DNA of 64,000 nucleotides from Trifolium pratense (taxonomy: Eukaryota > Streptophyta > Magnoliopsida > Fabales > Fabaceae): contig NC_060061.1 in the NCBI RefSeq assembly GCF_020283565.1, positions 2,170,001 through 2,234,000 of the forward strand, read 5' to 3'. Position 1 is the stretch's first letter. The number at the start of each line of letters is the position of its first letter. The position numbers and the translations under genes are program-made. This document shows, piece by piece, positions 1 to 9,790 of this stretch. Below the pieces are notes generated by a model. It ran no database searches and was not told the origin of the DNA. It saw nothing but the letters and a program-made list of their open reading frames with translations.

Positions 1-972
1 TCTTCTAGGGGGTTATCCAAGTTTTGAAGAAAAATTTCAATCTCATGATCCCACTCTTCTTCTTTCTCATCTTTTACCACTTCCTCTAGCACTTCCACTT
101 TGAAACATTCGGATACCACTCCACAAAATTCAAGGTCTTGGTTATTGACCTTCTTCATCCTAGGATAAGGCATTCTAGCATATGGTGAAGGAACTTGAAA
201 CTTGGGGCCCTTCACAAGAGGTTTCTTGCCTTTCTTGGCACTAGACTCACTCTCCACTCTCTTTTCAACTTCACCCTCATAAGCTTTTTCTTCCTTATTT
301 TTTTCTTCTTCCTTATTTTCTTTTCTATCTTCAACTACACCATCCCTCATCTTTTCAACTACACCATTTTTACTCTCATCCTTCTTAGGATTCTCCACTA
401 CTTCTTGTGATGAAACTTCTCTACTCCTCAAATTAATGGAATTACAACTTTCATTACGAAGATCCGTGGTGTTTCCATAAAAACCACTTTGAGTTTGTAG
501 AGAAGAGACTTGCCTTGCTAGTTGACCAATTTGATTTTCGAGATTTTTGATGGAGGCTTCATGACGTTCGCTTGACACTTCTTGGTTTGCCTTCATCACC
601 TCAAAATTGCCTTGAGTCATCTTCATGGCTAAGATAAGAGTATCTTCAAAAGATTCAAGGTGATCTTCATAATGTTGATCTTGAGGAAATGCTTGATTCA
701 GATTAGCTCCATAAGAACAATTCATGTGATTCTTCACTCCAAGATTCAAGGTGTTGAAATGAGGATTATTTTGAGAGGTTGCTTGCACCATACATTGAGC
801 TTCTAGTTGTTTGGTAATAATTTGTAGAAAGACATTATTGAACTTGCAACTAGTTAAGAGTGCCTCTTGATTGTATGATTCAAACATATCTTCCTTCCGT
901 TTTACGATTTGCTCGTGCTGCTGTCTCAATTTCAGAATCGAAATCCAGCTTAATTGGACCTGTTCTCCGCAT
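1..972 (-). pseudogene. Damaged gag of an Athila/Tat-like gypsy retrotransposon, partial at window edge
   Basis: Reading from the LTR, an ATG at 972 opens a short frame containing GPIKLDFDSEIETAARANRK, the usual beginning of Athila-type gag. That frame stops after about 30 codons. A second frame then runs from about 860 to the window edge, through SIKNLENQIGQLARQ and a charged Lys/Glu-rich stretch, to YARMPYPRMKK. NLENQIGQLA is a hallmark of the gag C-terminal part in this lineage. The central capsid region expected between the two blocks is missing, so I infer an internal deletion plus frameshift. Protease and pol would lie beyond position 1. The lineage is known from family resemblance; the deletion is inference. 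Confidence 0.75.
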
Positions 973-1083
973 GCACAATGAAACACACAAGTAGAACGCT
1001 CCGGGGGAAAAAAAATATAAAGCAGAAAAATAAAGAAAACACAGAAAATATGAACACTATCGCCTTGTCGAATCAATCACAAT

Positions 1084-1100
1084 CCCCGGCAACGGCGCCA
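1084..1100 (-). other. Primer binding site, tRNA-Asp type
   Basis: On the minus strand TGGCGCCGTTGCCGGGG follows the LTR end after a few bases. It is complementary to the 3' end of plant tRNA-Asp, the primer used by many Athila and Tat elements. Its position fixes the orientation: 5' LTR at higher coordinates, gag at lower ones. Confidence 0.88.
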
Positions 1101-1106
1101 AAAACT

Positions 1107-2342
1107 TGATGATAAATTTCGCAAGTGCACGAAAATCACGTAGTAATAAAAATATCGATCCACAGGGATTGTGTGATCAAACTAATCGAATGGTGTTCAT
1201 AGACATTATACAGAAAATACACATAAATTGGGGGTATGTTGAGTAATGAATTGCTAGAAAAACGTGCTTTGATATAATGGAAAAGCGAGGTAGAATCATC
1301 GGAATCGCCTAGTCTATAGCTAAACCACATACAATCTACTATATCATAGGAATCTACTCAAGTGTTAACAACTAGATCGACAAATTAGTGAATCGCAATC
1401 TCTTGTCAAAATCCACTCTATTCGTTGTCGATACTCCCCCGATCTCTCGGGCGGAAGCTACCTACAACGAATGATATTAACGCGCGTCAATCGTTCGCTA
1501 CACTCTATGCCTCAATCTCTCGACCGGAGACACTCGAGCGCTCAATGCAATTCAGTTCAGACATTAAATCAATACTCTCGCACGTGACTTAACTCGAAAT
1601 CATTACAACACTAATGAAGGATTGTAAAGCATTAAACATTGAATTGCATTAAATCAATCACTATGAAACGAGTAGATTCTTACACATATAGCAGATTACA
1701 CAGGATCTCCCTACATTCTAGGCTATCCTAGATCCTACCTCCAAGAAAAGCTCAGCTCCTCATGTTGCTTGCTTCGCGTCCTCGCTTCAACTTCATGGCT
1801 CGATGATCCATGCTATTGAGGTGCTCGGAGCTATCCTTTGAAGTCCTTGATCTGGATCTTGATGCTTCCAAAATCAGAGAATGGATGAATAATGCAGAAT
1901 TTTTCCAACACGAAAACAGAATTATGCAGAAAATATATATACAGAAGGCAACCACGCCGCGCGCCAGATCTACCACGCCGCGCGTGGTTGCAGTTCCATC
2001 AACTACGCCGCGCGTGGTCCAAAGCTACGCCGCGCGTGGGCAAGTCAGAGAGCAATCCAGTTCCTGAACAAAGGTTCACGCCGCGCGTGGTCAGGTATCA
2101 CGCCGCGCGTGATCAAAGTGAAAATCTTGGCTCCCTGTGAGCTCCATCACGCGGCGCGTGATGGGCTACGCCCCCAGCGTAGTGAAAAGCATTCATTTCC
2201 TGCAGTTTTTCCTGTTTTCTTGCAAAACAAGTAATCAAGCTAATGGTTAGATTTCTCTCATATTTATTGCTAAAAACCTACTAAAATGTATCTAATGTTG
2301 CTAAAATAGGCATGGATTAGAGAGTGTGACGATTTGTCATCA
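1107..2342 (-). mobile_element. 5' LTR of the gypsy-type element
   Basis: On the minus strand the LTR starts TGATGACAAATCG and ends ATTTATCATCA, so TGATGA and TCATCA form the short terminal inverted repeat. The primer site follows immediately. Length is 1236 bp. It contains a GC-rich motif cluster (annotated separately) in otherwise AT-rich DNA. The partner LTR lies outside the window, so no target-site duplication can be tested. The element sits against a foldback-type repeat starting at 2343. Confidence 0.82.
1954..2163. repeat. Cluster of seven CpG-rich near-palindromic motifs in the LTR
   Basis: The core ACGCCGCGCG, usually followed by TGG or TGAT, starts at 1954, 1975, 2005, 2027, 2078 and 2100. 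A variant lies at 2148. The last copy forms an inverted repeat: CATCACGC at 2145-2152 and GCGTGATG at 2156-2163 around a 3-base spacer. Spacing is irregular, so this is not a simple tandem array. Confidence 0.85.
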
Positions 2343-2490
2343 GGTCTCAATGACATATCAAATGATTTTCAATTTTTTTCAAAATTTTTATGGATAATCT
2401 ATACGATATAAACTTTAAATCCAACGGTGAATTTTGTAAAATTCATGTTCGTTATAATGTTATCATTCACTTGTGCACCGTGAAAGACTT
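2343..2490. repeat. Fragment of a foldback repeat family
   Basis: The stretch with TCTCAATGACATATCAAAT, AAATCCAACGGTGAATTTT and CTTGTGCACCGTG matches one arm of the foldback element at 39002-39363. Only one arm is present and it abuts the LTR end. This suggests the LTR element inserted into, or truncated, this older repeat. Confidence 0.6.
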
Positions 2491-2814
2491 TCATCACTGT
2501 TTCATATTAGCCAAAGTCGGTTTCACATAGTTTAGGAATGCAAAAAATAATGGACATATAAGAAATATGATTTATATATCAAATACCTTAAGATTTTGAG
2601 TGTAGATGTGATATCTCCCTCTCAAAACACTGCAACATTGGGCCATCACATGTTACTTCTCTTGTGTCTCTATCTTTTATGGTCTTAAATCATTTATTTC
2701 ACAACAAATAGTATCAGGGCTCTCTGGTTTTAGTGAAGGAGCAAAAGTGGGATCCTTGTGTTTGGATCAAGTATAGGAGGTCAAAAGGAAGATATTGTTT
2801 GGTTACACATTAGG

Positions 2815-2909
2815 CTAGTTTTCATAGATTTATGATTATTCCCTTATGTATTGAACATTTATTAGTTAATGATATGAATTAAGTTTGTTTGGTTCAAAAA
2901 AAAATGTTG
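2815..2909 (+). mobile_element. LINE 3'-end fragment with A-tail
   Basis: The sequence from TAGTTTTCATAGATTTAT through TTTGTTTGGTTC and nine A residues closely parallels the last 90 bases of the LINE fragment ending at 42798. It is a 3' remnant of the same family with no coding sequence. Upstream, 2500-2815 holds a TAGTATCAGGGCTC stretch resembling a tRNA-Met primer site, but no LTR pair was found. Confidence 0.6.
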
Positions 2910-3171
2910 TAGTGTAAATGATTAATGTCTTGAAATTTTCAATAAATGATTGTATCAATTTCGGTGTAACTTTTTTCTTTCAATTTTATTATTTATTTAA
3001 ATTTTTGCTTACAATTATGTCTTTTCAATTTTTTTTTACAGTTAAGAATTATTCTATTCAAGAGTCGAACTCGGATTTTGGCAAACAATTAGTTCTAGAA
3101 AACCTCATTAATCACTTAATATTTTACTTTTTCTCTTTATTTCTTTCATACATAATAAAATATGAGGGAGT

Positions 3172-3656
3172 GTCTTGTGAGCTTAGCTCAATTGACAAAA
3201 CATTGCATTATATATGCATGCAGGAGGTCGGGATTCGAACTTCAGTCACCTCACTTATCCACCTTAAGGGTGTGTTTGATTTGCTAAAAATAAGAGACTG
3301 AACAGGACAACTTCTGTTGTACTGTGTTTGATTTTAAAACTGTTTCTGGTACTGGACAAACTGGGGGTCAAGGGACAGGACAAAAACTGAAATTCTTGTC
3401 CTCCACAGAACCACGTGACAACTTTTTGTCCACAGCACAAGTTGTCTAAAATACCAAAATAACCTTTTGTCCACCAAACATCGTACAACACAAAGTTTGT
3501 TCAATACCTTAAACGTTTGTTATGTGTTGTTCTGTCTTGTACTATTATGTATTGTTCTGTCCAATATTTATATTTTGCATATTAAACGGACCTAAGAGTA
3601 AAATTTATAGCTACTAGACTACTTGATAGAAAAAGAGGAAAGATAAAAAAAAGTAG
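3172..3656 (+). mobile_element. tRNA-derived SINE, split by a MITE at 3268-3592
   Basis: A box A-like GTGAGCTTAGCTCAATTG and box B-like GGGATTCGAAC match the SINE at 8780-8910. Homology stops at 3267 and resumes at 3596 with AGAGTAAAATTTATAGC, the same 3' part as the other copy. GAGGGAGT at 3164-3171 and 3657-3664 is a candidate target-site duplication. Confidence 0.75.
3268..3592 (+). mobile_element. Tourist-like MITE inserted in a SINE
   Basis: The 325-bp element begins GGGTGTGTTTGATTTGC. The reverse complement of its end is GGTCCGTTTAATATGC, an imperfect inverted repeat. It is flanked by TAA on both sides (3265-3267 and 3593-3595), the duplication typical of PIF/Harbinger elements. Related copies lie at 6064-6378 (same strand) and 46432-47135 (opposite strand). 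Confidence 0.78.
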
Positions 3657-3664
3657 GAGGGAGT

Positions 3665-5090
3665 AGTTTTAGATAGATGATATGACATTTACCTATTAGT
3701 GCATAATAATTCAATTTTTACGTCTCATCCTGTTAGCATGTTTGACATGTACACTTGCCTGGTTTTTAAATAGAAATGGTCTAGATGAGGGTAACCAATA
3801 ACTAGATACTAGCAGTTGAATAAGATGAGATGAATGAGTAATTAAATAGGCTGATCAAAGGCATATATTGATTAAAAAAATCATTTAACATCTTAATTAA
3901 ATACTACTTATACGTAAATTTCTCCGACTTTGATTGCCTACTTTTTTAATATATTAATAATTTGCTGTTAAATTTGTCAAAAAAAAAATAATTTGCTGTT
4001 AAAAAAAACTACTTATATGTAAATTTGTAAAGTACTTTTTTGAACAAAATATTGAAAGAATTCATAAAAAAAATTAAGTGATTTTAAGAGCCACAAAACG
4101 ATGGTTAGTATTTTTTAATTCATTTTTAGATTTTTATTTAGAAAGTTTAAAACTATTTTAAGTGTAATTTCAAAAAAAAATTAACGGATCAATTTAAATC
4201 TATCTTTTTTAAGGCACTATATATAGGTTATAAGTTCAATCTTCACCTTCATTATAAAAAAAAATCTATGTTTTTGAAACAACATGCTAGCAGCAGCTCT
4301 CTTAATTAGATCATTATTCTCTCGGCTATTATTATAAACAATTTTTTACGATACTTTTTAAGTTCATTTAATATTAATATATGTGATCCATATTAAAGAT
4401 CAAATATATCAATTATTTAAAAAAAATTAATAAAACCATGATCGAAAAAGTTATCTTCCAACAACATGCGAACAAAAATTATGCCGAAAGCATGAAACAT
4501 CATTTTGCAATCATCATGAATAATAACATGTTTTTCTAGACGTTATTAGAAATTTAACCGTAGAAACCATAAAACGGTGACAAAGTGAAGTCAACAATTA
4601 AAGGACATTTGATTTTTTTGCGTTAAGCACAACCATGCATGAATGGTTTGGACGGTGAATAGCTCCACAATTCATAGATTTATCGAGTCTTTTCAATAAA
4701 TATGAAATTGACTAAATCAAAATACTACTAAAGCTACATTACTAGCTAACTCAAAAATGTCAAGAACCTTGGTACTATAGATTACTAGGAAGGAAACAAG
4801 CAAAGTCGCGGAGTATTAATAAAGATGTTGATATGTTGTCTTTGTCAAACTTGTACTCATTTTTATGTTTGGAAATTATTTTTACAAAAAAGAAAATGTA
4901 GTTTTCTGTTAAAATATTTTGTGGGTATGTATTGATGGTTCAGATTTGAATTTTTTATTTTATTTGCATTTTGCGGAAGATACGCTCATTTTGGGTGAAA
5001 AATGTTAGTCTAACGTAAGACACTAGTATTTTGGGATTGTCTATTAGGGATAATGTGAAATTACGATAAAAAAAAATGGAGAGGATTCCA
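3665..5090. other. AT-rich intergenic DNA, no recognised feature
   Basis: Runs of A and T and short local duplications (for example TAATTTGCTGTTAA near 3957 and 3990), without a convincing reading frame or complete element. Confidence 0.5.
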
Positions 5091-6050
5091 AGTTATGGTG
5101 GGATTAGGTTGAATTGGTTTTCGGATAAGCTGTTTAAAACGGTAGGAACTTGTAAAAACACTGATGACATAAATTTATATGATGTTTTAAAATAGTTTTT
5201 AGGTTTGTTTTTAGAGAGTCAAAGCATGCAAAATAAAATATCCAAAGAAGTAAGTTACTTGAAGAAGAAAGAAGAGTAGAAGAAATAATACGAAAATGAG
5301 CAAATATTGAAGAAAATTTGCTCTGAAGACATCATGTCACATGAGGTACATCGTGCCACAATGAGAAGATTAAAATTGAACAAATCTATACGGCTTGCCA
5401 CGATGGCACATATCGTCAAACGATGGGAAATTTGTGAAGCATCGCCCCATCATGGGCACGATCGTGGCACGATGGCGCGCGACCTGAAGCCCAAGAAACT
5501 CTATAAACAGGGATCAAGACAACCATAATGCACACAACACTCAGAAGGAGAAACACTACAGGTGAGAGAGCAAGAATCACTCAAGGAAGACCTCTCCCAC
5601 CACTGGGAGTAGTTTTCTTAGCGTTCTAACGAGGTTACTTTGTATGTGTAATTTTCTAACTCATTTGTTATGTTAATTATGCTTATAAGTAATTAATTAC
5701 CTTAGATTAGGTTGAGTAGTTGAACTCCCCTAGAAATATTTGAAACATGTAATTGCTTCGAAAAAGATTATATTACTTGCAATTAAATTTATTATCTGTA
5801 ATTATCTTCTGTTTTTCATGCTATATTCATAGGTAGACGTATTTATGATATTGTTCTTAAGAATTATCTGTATTGTAACAAAGCTTTTATATCTCGACCT
5901 AGGATAATTAATCTAACCAGCACTATGGATAGTAACATTGAACTCGAGGTTAGAGACTATAGAATTAACGGTCACTTAATTAATGCGTTCATGAATTCTT
6001 GTTCGATGATAAGCACAAAGAAAAAAAATTTACAAGTGTCATATATTTAA
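5090..6050 (+). mobile_element. Probable LTR or solo-LTR fragment with GC-rich motif block
   Basis: A block at 5330-5485 repeats variants of CATCGTGCCAC and CACGATGGC in an AT-rich background. CTATAAACAGGGATC near 5500 then resembles an LTR TATA box and transcript start. The overall design (GC-rich repeated block, TATA box, long AT-rich leader) resembles the LTR at 1107-2342, but no termini, primer site or second LTR was found. A 73-residue open frame across the GC-rich block is probably fortuitous. Confidence 0.4.
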
Positions 6051-6063
6051 CAACAAATGAATA

Positions 6064-6378
6064 TGAGTGCGTTTGATTTGCTAAAAAATAAGGGATTGTA
6101 CAACTTTTGATGTATCCTGTTTGATTTAAAAACTGGTTATAAGGCTAACCAAAATAGGTAGTAAAGGACATACAAAAACAAGAATTTTTATCTCTCACTT
6201 AATCACATGACAAATTTGACAGCTTTTTATCCATAGTACAACAATAAAAAATACCAAAATATCTATTTTGTTTTCGAATATAAAAAATAGTCTCTCTATC
6301 TTTCCCCGGTGTAATTTTATTCTGTCTTGTACTATTTTGTTCAGTATTTACTCTTTTACGAATCAAACACACACTTTA
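6064..6378 (+). mobile_element. Tourist-like MITE, second copy
   Basis: It starts GAGTGCGTTTGATTTGCTAA and ends ACGAATCAAACACACACTT, with the same internal order as the copy at 3268-3592: ACAACTTTTGATG, then CAAGAATTTTTATC, then TCTGTCTTGTACTATT. The termini are inverted repeats. I could not fix the target duplication. Confidence 0.7.
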
Positions 6379-6777
6379 TAGGTATAAAATTGCAAAGAGA
6401 CTTGTAAAATGATAAGAACTCAAGGTATAATTAATATAAAAAAATTGAAATAATTAATTAAAAAGATATATTTGAACTAAAAAAGGAGGCGTTACCCCTC
6501 ACGTCCGTTATATTTGAAATTTATAAGTTAAGTTATTTTATGTGGTTTTTCATGTCGTGTCCATCCAATTTATTTAATGTTCTCGAAGTGCTTACAAGTT
6601 ATACAAGAAAAATAAGTAGTTGAATTTCACATTTGATATGTTGATAATTGACATTAATCCTAAGTCTCCCACCGAAATTAAGGAATTCGGCGTTAATATA
6701 AGTAGTAGTGGTAGTAACTTGAGATAATGGTTAACATTATTTTAACTTATCACATAAATTTATCATCATGTTTTATA

Positions 6778-6900
6778 TGCGTTCCAAAATATAAGTAAAA
6801 ATAAATCACAAAAATTATTGTATTTGGTCTAAATTTTATATTAAATACATATAAATTTTTATTGATCAATTTTTACTAATATATTGAGACGGAAGGAGTA
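6778..6900. mobile_element. Degenerate Stowaway-like MITE
   Basis: GTTCCAAAATATAAGTAAAA at the left and ATTGAGACGGAAGGAGTA at the right are the eroded termini of the family seen intact at 15328-15452. TGTATTTGGTCTAAAT lies between them. Confidence 0.65.
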
Positions 6901-7240
6901 TAGCATAATTTTTTATGTTTAAAAAAATTCACACAAAGATATATATACGTATAGACAAAAATAGAGTTTAATTTTTAATCCCGTAAAAAAAAAGAGTTTA
7001 ATTTTTAATCCTATATAATTTAAACTAGGGAAAAGCTAAAATGTGCCCTAAAGGCACATGTTAGTGATTCAAAAAAGGAAATATTTTATCATAACTAATA
7101 ATTTACTTTACTTTTTAAACTTGATCACAAATTAATTACACAAAATTTAAGAAAATATTTCTACTTTTGGTTTATGGGCACATGTTAGCAATACCCTTTA
7201 AACTATTATTTCTTGTCACTACTACTATCACGTAACCTAG

Positions 7241-7350
7241 GGGATGAGAGATGAGTAGCTCAACTGGTTAAACTAAGTGAACGAATGGTTAAGAAGTTGG
7301 AGGGCCGGGATTCAAGTTCTATTCATGCATAAAAAAACTATGCAGTGATG
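7241..7350 (+). mobile_element. tRNA-derived SINE with 13-bp target duplication
   Basis: GAGTAGCTCAACTGGTTAA resembles a tRNA box A, and GGGATTCAAGTTCT a degenerate box B. TCACGTAACCTAG at 7228-7240 recurs exactly at 7351-7363, consistent with LINE-mediated insertion. ACTATGCAGTGATGTCA occurs just inside the right end and again near 7390, which is unexplained. Confidence 0.75.
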
Positions 7351-8282
7351 TCACGTAACCTAGACTAAGTACCACATATCTTCGATAACACTATGCAGTG
7401 ATGTCATGCATTAGCATGCAAATGTTACTGATTAGGGACCAAAATTAAAATTTGTTAGTTTTATTGTGATAGAAACACATACTTAATCTATCCATTATAA
7501 TATTATGATTCCCAGAATTTTTATATTGTTCCAAATTAACCTTCATTAATGTTGCATGCGGGATATGGTCAATGCGCGAATAGTGCTGCGTCACATGCAC
7601 GAATAAGATTTTCTGTTGTGATTAATTTAATTGCATATATTTACAAAGAAAAATTTGTTAGTTTTATGTTAATTATTATGTTAGTTTTTTTACACCTTGT
7701 TAGAACCCTTGGATCTTCAATTCATTTAACCCTTAATTCAATTAGTTTAACTAGTTGAGCACTTATCCCACCCGAGGTGAAATGCATGTGGATCACACCA
7801 TTTTATGTGTGACTCATTTTTAAAGTGTGTATGATCCACATTGATTTTACTCGATAAGATTATTAGTGTCATATAGTGTTTCTAATCTCCTACTTAATAA
7901 TTTACATTCGTAGATATACTATAAGAAATCATAATCGTCTACAAAATGTGCATTTTTGTTAAGTTTCTGTTTTATTTACTATAGTTTCCTCATGCTCATG
8001 AATATACATACCCACACAATTATTTAGTGGATATGTAGTGGCCATTAGTTTTGCTTCCTATAATCTAACATAGGATCTATGATATTGTCCATGTGATCAA
8101 GAACATTATATACTAGCTTACACAATTGAGTGTTATTTTATGTTATTTTATACATCTCTAAAATTTAATATAAACAAAAATGATAGTTGAAAAATTGATG
8201 CATGTGATCTAAAATTAGATCACAAAATAAATTTCCAGTTATCCGTTTTGGTCTAAAATTCAGTTAAGTACATATAAATAAA

Positions 8283-8779
8283 ATGATTAAATATATTTTT
8301 AGTTACTTTAAATATATCAAATTTTATTTTTAGTCCCTTTTAAATTTTTCTTCAAACTTTGAAGCCTATAAATTTTCAATTTTTAATTTTAGTCTTTTCT
8401 TTTTACAAAAGTTTATGTAACATGTTCAAAATAAATTATTTTGATGACATATCATTATTAAGACTTTAAAATATCATTAGTTTGATTATTCAACCGTTTA
8501 ATAATTAGTTTAATAATTTAATCTTTAATTTAAATTTATCGATAAATTAACAAAAATCAAAGATTAAATAGTTAAATTATCAAACTAATGATATTTTAAG
8601 ATTTTAATAATAATATGTTTTCAAAAAAATTTATTTGGAACATGATACGTTAACTTTTAATGAAAAAAAGACTAAAATTGAAAACAGAAAATTTAGAAGA
8701 CTAAAGTTTGAAGGAAAATTTTAGAGGAACTATAATAACAAAATTTGATATATTTAGAGGATAAAAACATATTTAATCC
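8283..8779. mobile_element. Foldback (long inverted repeat) element
   Basis: GATTAAATATATTTTTAG at the left is mirrored near 8755-8779. The inner arms also pair: TAGTCTTTTCTTTTT with AAAAAAAGACTAAAATTG, and ATATCATTAGTTTGAT with ATCAAACTAATGATAT. It is AT-rich and non-coding. Its right end is the target of the SINE at 8780-8910. Confidence 0.6.
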
Positions 8780-8910
8780 GTCCCGTGAGCTTGGCTCAAT
8801 TGGTTGGACATTGCATTATATATGCAGGGGACCGGGGTTCGAAACCCGATCATCCCACTTATCCACTTTAAGAGTAAAATTTCTAGCCGTTAGGCTACTT
8901 GACAAAAAAA
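8780..8910 (+). mobile_element. tRNA-derived SINE with intact box A and box B
   Basis: GTGAGCTTGGCTCAATTGG (box A region) and CCGGGGTTCGAAACCC (box B region) are well preserved. ACATATTTAATCC at 8767-8779 recurs at 8911-8923 after an A-rich tail and is the target-site duplication. This is the best-preserved copy of the family found split at 3172-3656. It is not a tRNA gene: no acceptor stem or anticodon arm can be folded. Confidence 0.82.
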
Positions 8911-9111
8911 ACATATTTAATCCTATAGAAAAATTGTAGATAAATGAAAGAGTGAAATCATTGTACAAAATTGTAAGTAAATGATTAGGTGTTACTTAAC
9001 CTAAGGTCAGTCTTTAAATTATTTATCTTCCTATATATCACACTAATTTTCAGCACAAGTTTTTTATTGAACAAAAATTTGAAACCTTTGTATTTAACAG
9101 TTAAATCTAAA

Positions 9112-9620
9112 CCCTTGCAGCTGATTTGTGTGTATCTGGTTGCGGGATGGTAGAGTCGGCTCATCACTTATTCATCTCTTGCAGCACTTTTGGTTCTCTC
9201 TGGGATCTAGTTCGGACTTGGATTGGTATTTCTTCAGTGGTGTCTACTTCTATCCGGGATCATTTTGTTCAGTTTACTCTCTCAGCTGGTGGATCTAGAG
9301 CACGTCAGTCTTTTTTACAACTCATTGGCTTGCTAGCGTATGGGTTGTGTGGACAGAAAGAAATCACAGGTTATTCAGAGGCTCAGTCAGTACTATTTAT
9401 CAGTTGTTGGACAAGATCAAGCTTTTTTCCTATAGGTGGTTGAAGACGACGAGTGTTACTTTAGTCACAAACTACCGTCTAGTCCTTTATTATGTTTGGG
9501 CCTTGTATGATTGTTTATTTTCTTTCTGTGACTATTTGTAAACTTTGGTAGTCTATTTTGGCACATCTTGTGCTAAGGAGACTTGTTTGTTAATATATCT
9601 CATTTTGGCTTGTCAAAAAA
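9112..9620 (+). mobile_element. LINE 3' fragment with zinc-binding domain remnant
   Basis: One frame reads ADLCVSGCGMVESAHHLF followed by SCSTFGSLWDLVRTWIG, the zinc-binding region at the end of plant L1 reverse transcriptases. Near 9350 the match shifts frame to VWTERNHRLFRG and LLDKIKLFSYRWLK, the usual terminal block, so there is a frameshift. The fragment ends in a run of A after GGCTTGTC. AAATCTAAA near 9103 and again after the tail is a weak candidate target duplication. Confidence 0.72.
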
Positions 9621-9790
9621 AATCTAAATGGATATATAATCAAGCTTCTCCTTTTTTCTCAAGATCCTACTCTTGTTTTTTACATAGAAATCAAGCTTCC
9701 TTTGTCTTGTTATTTATTGTAATTTGTACTAAATTTAACACTTACTCCATTTGATAAACACTTGTTAAACTTGGTTAAATTCTTTGGAAC

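Noticed and set aside
2690..2740. LTR retrotransposon primer site (TAGTATCAGGGCTC)
   Set aside because: Without paired LTRs or a polypurine tract the match to the tRNA-Met primer site is too short to support an element.
5307..5528. 73-codon frame as a gene
   Set aside because: It is spanned by repeated CATCGTGCC-type motifs next to an LTR-like TATA box; its composition reflects the repeats.
8790..8850. tRNA gene at the box A/box B sequences
   Set aside because: Internal promoter boxes are present but no acceptor stem, anticodon arm or terminator fits. Flanking duplications and an A-tail show a SINE.
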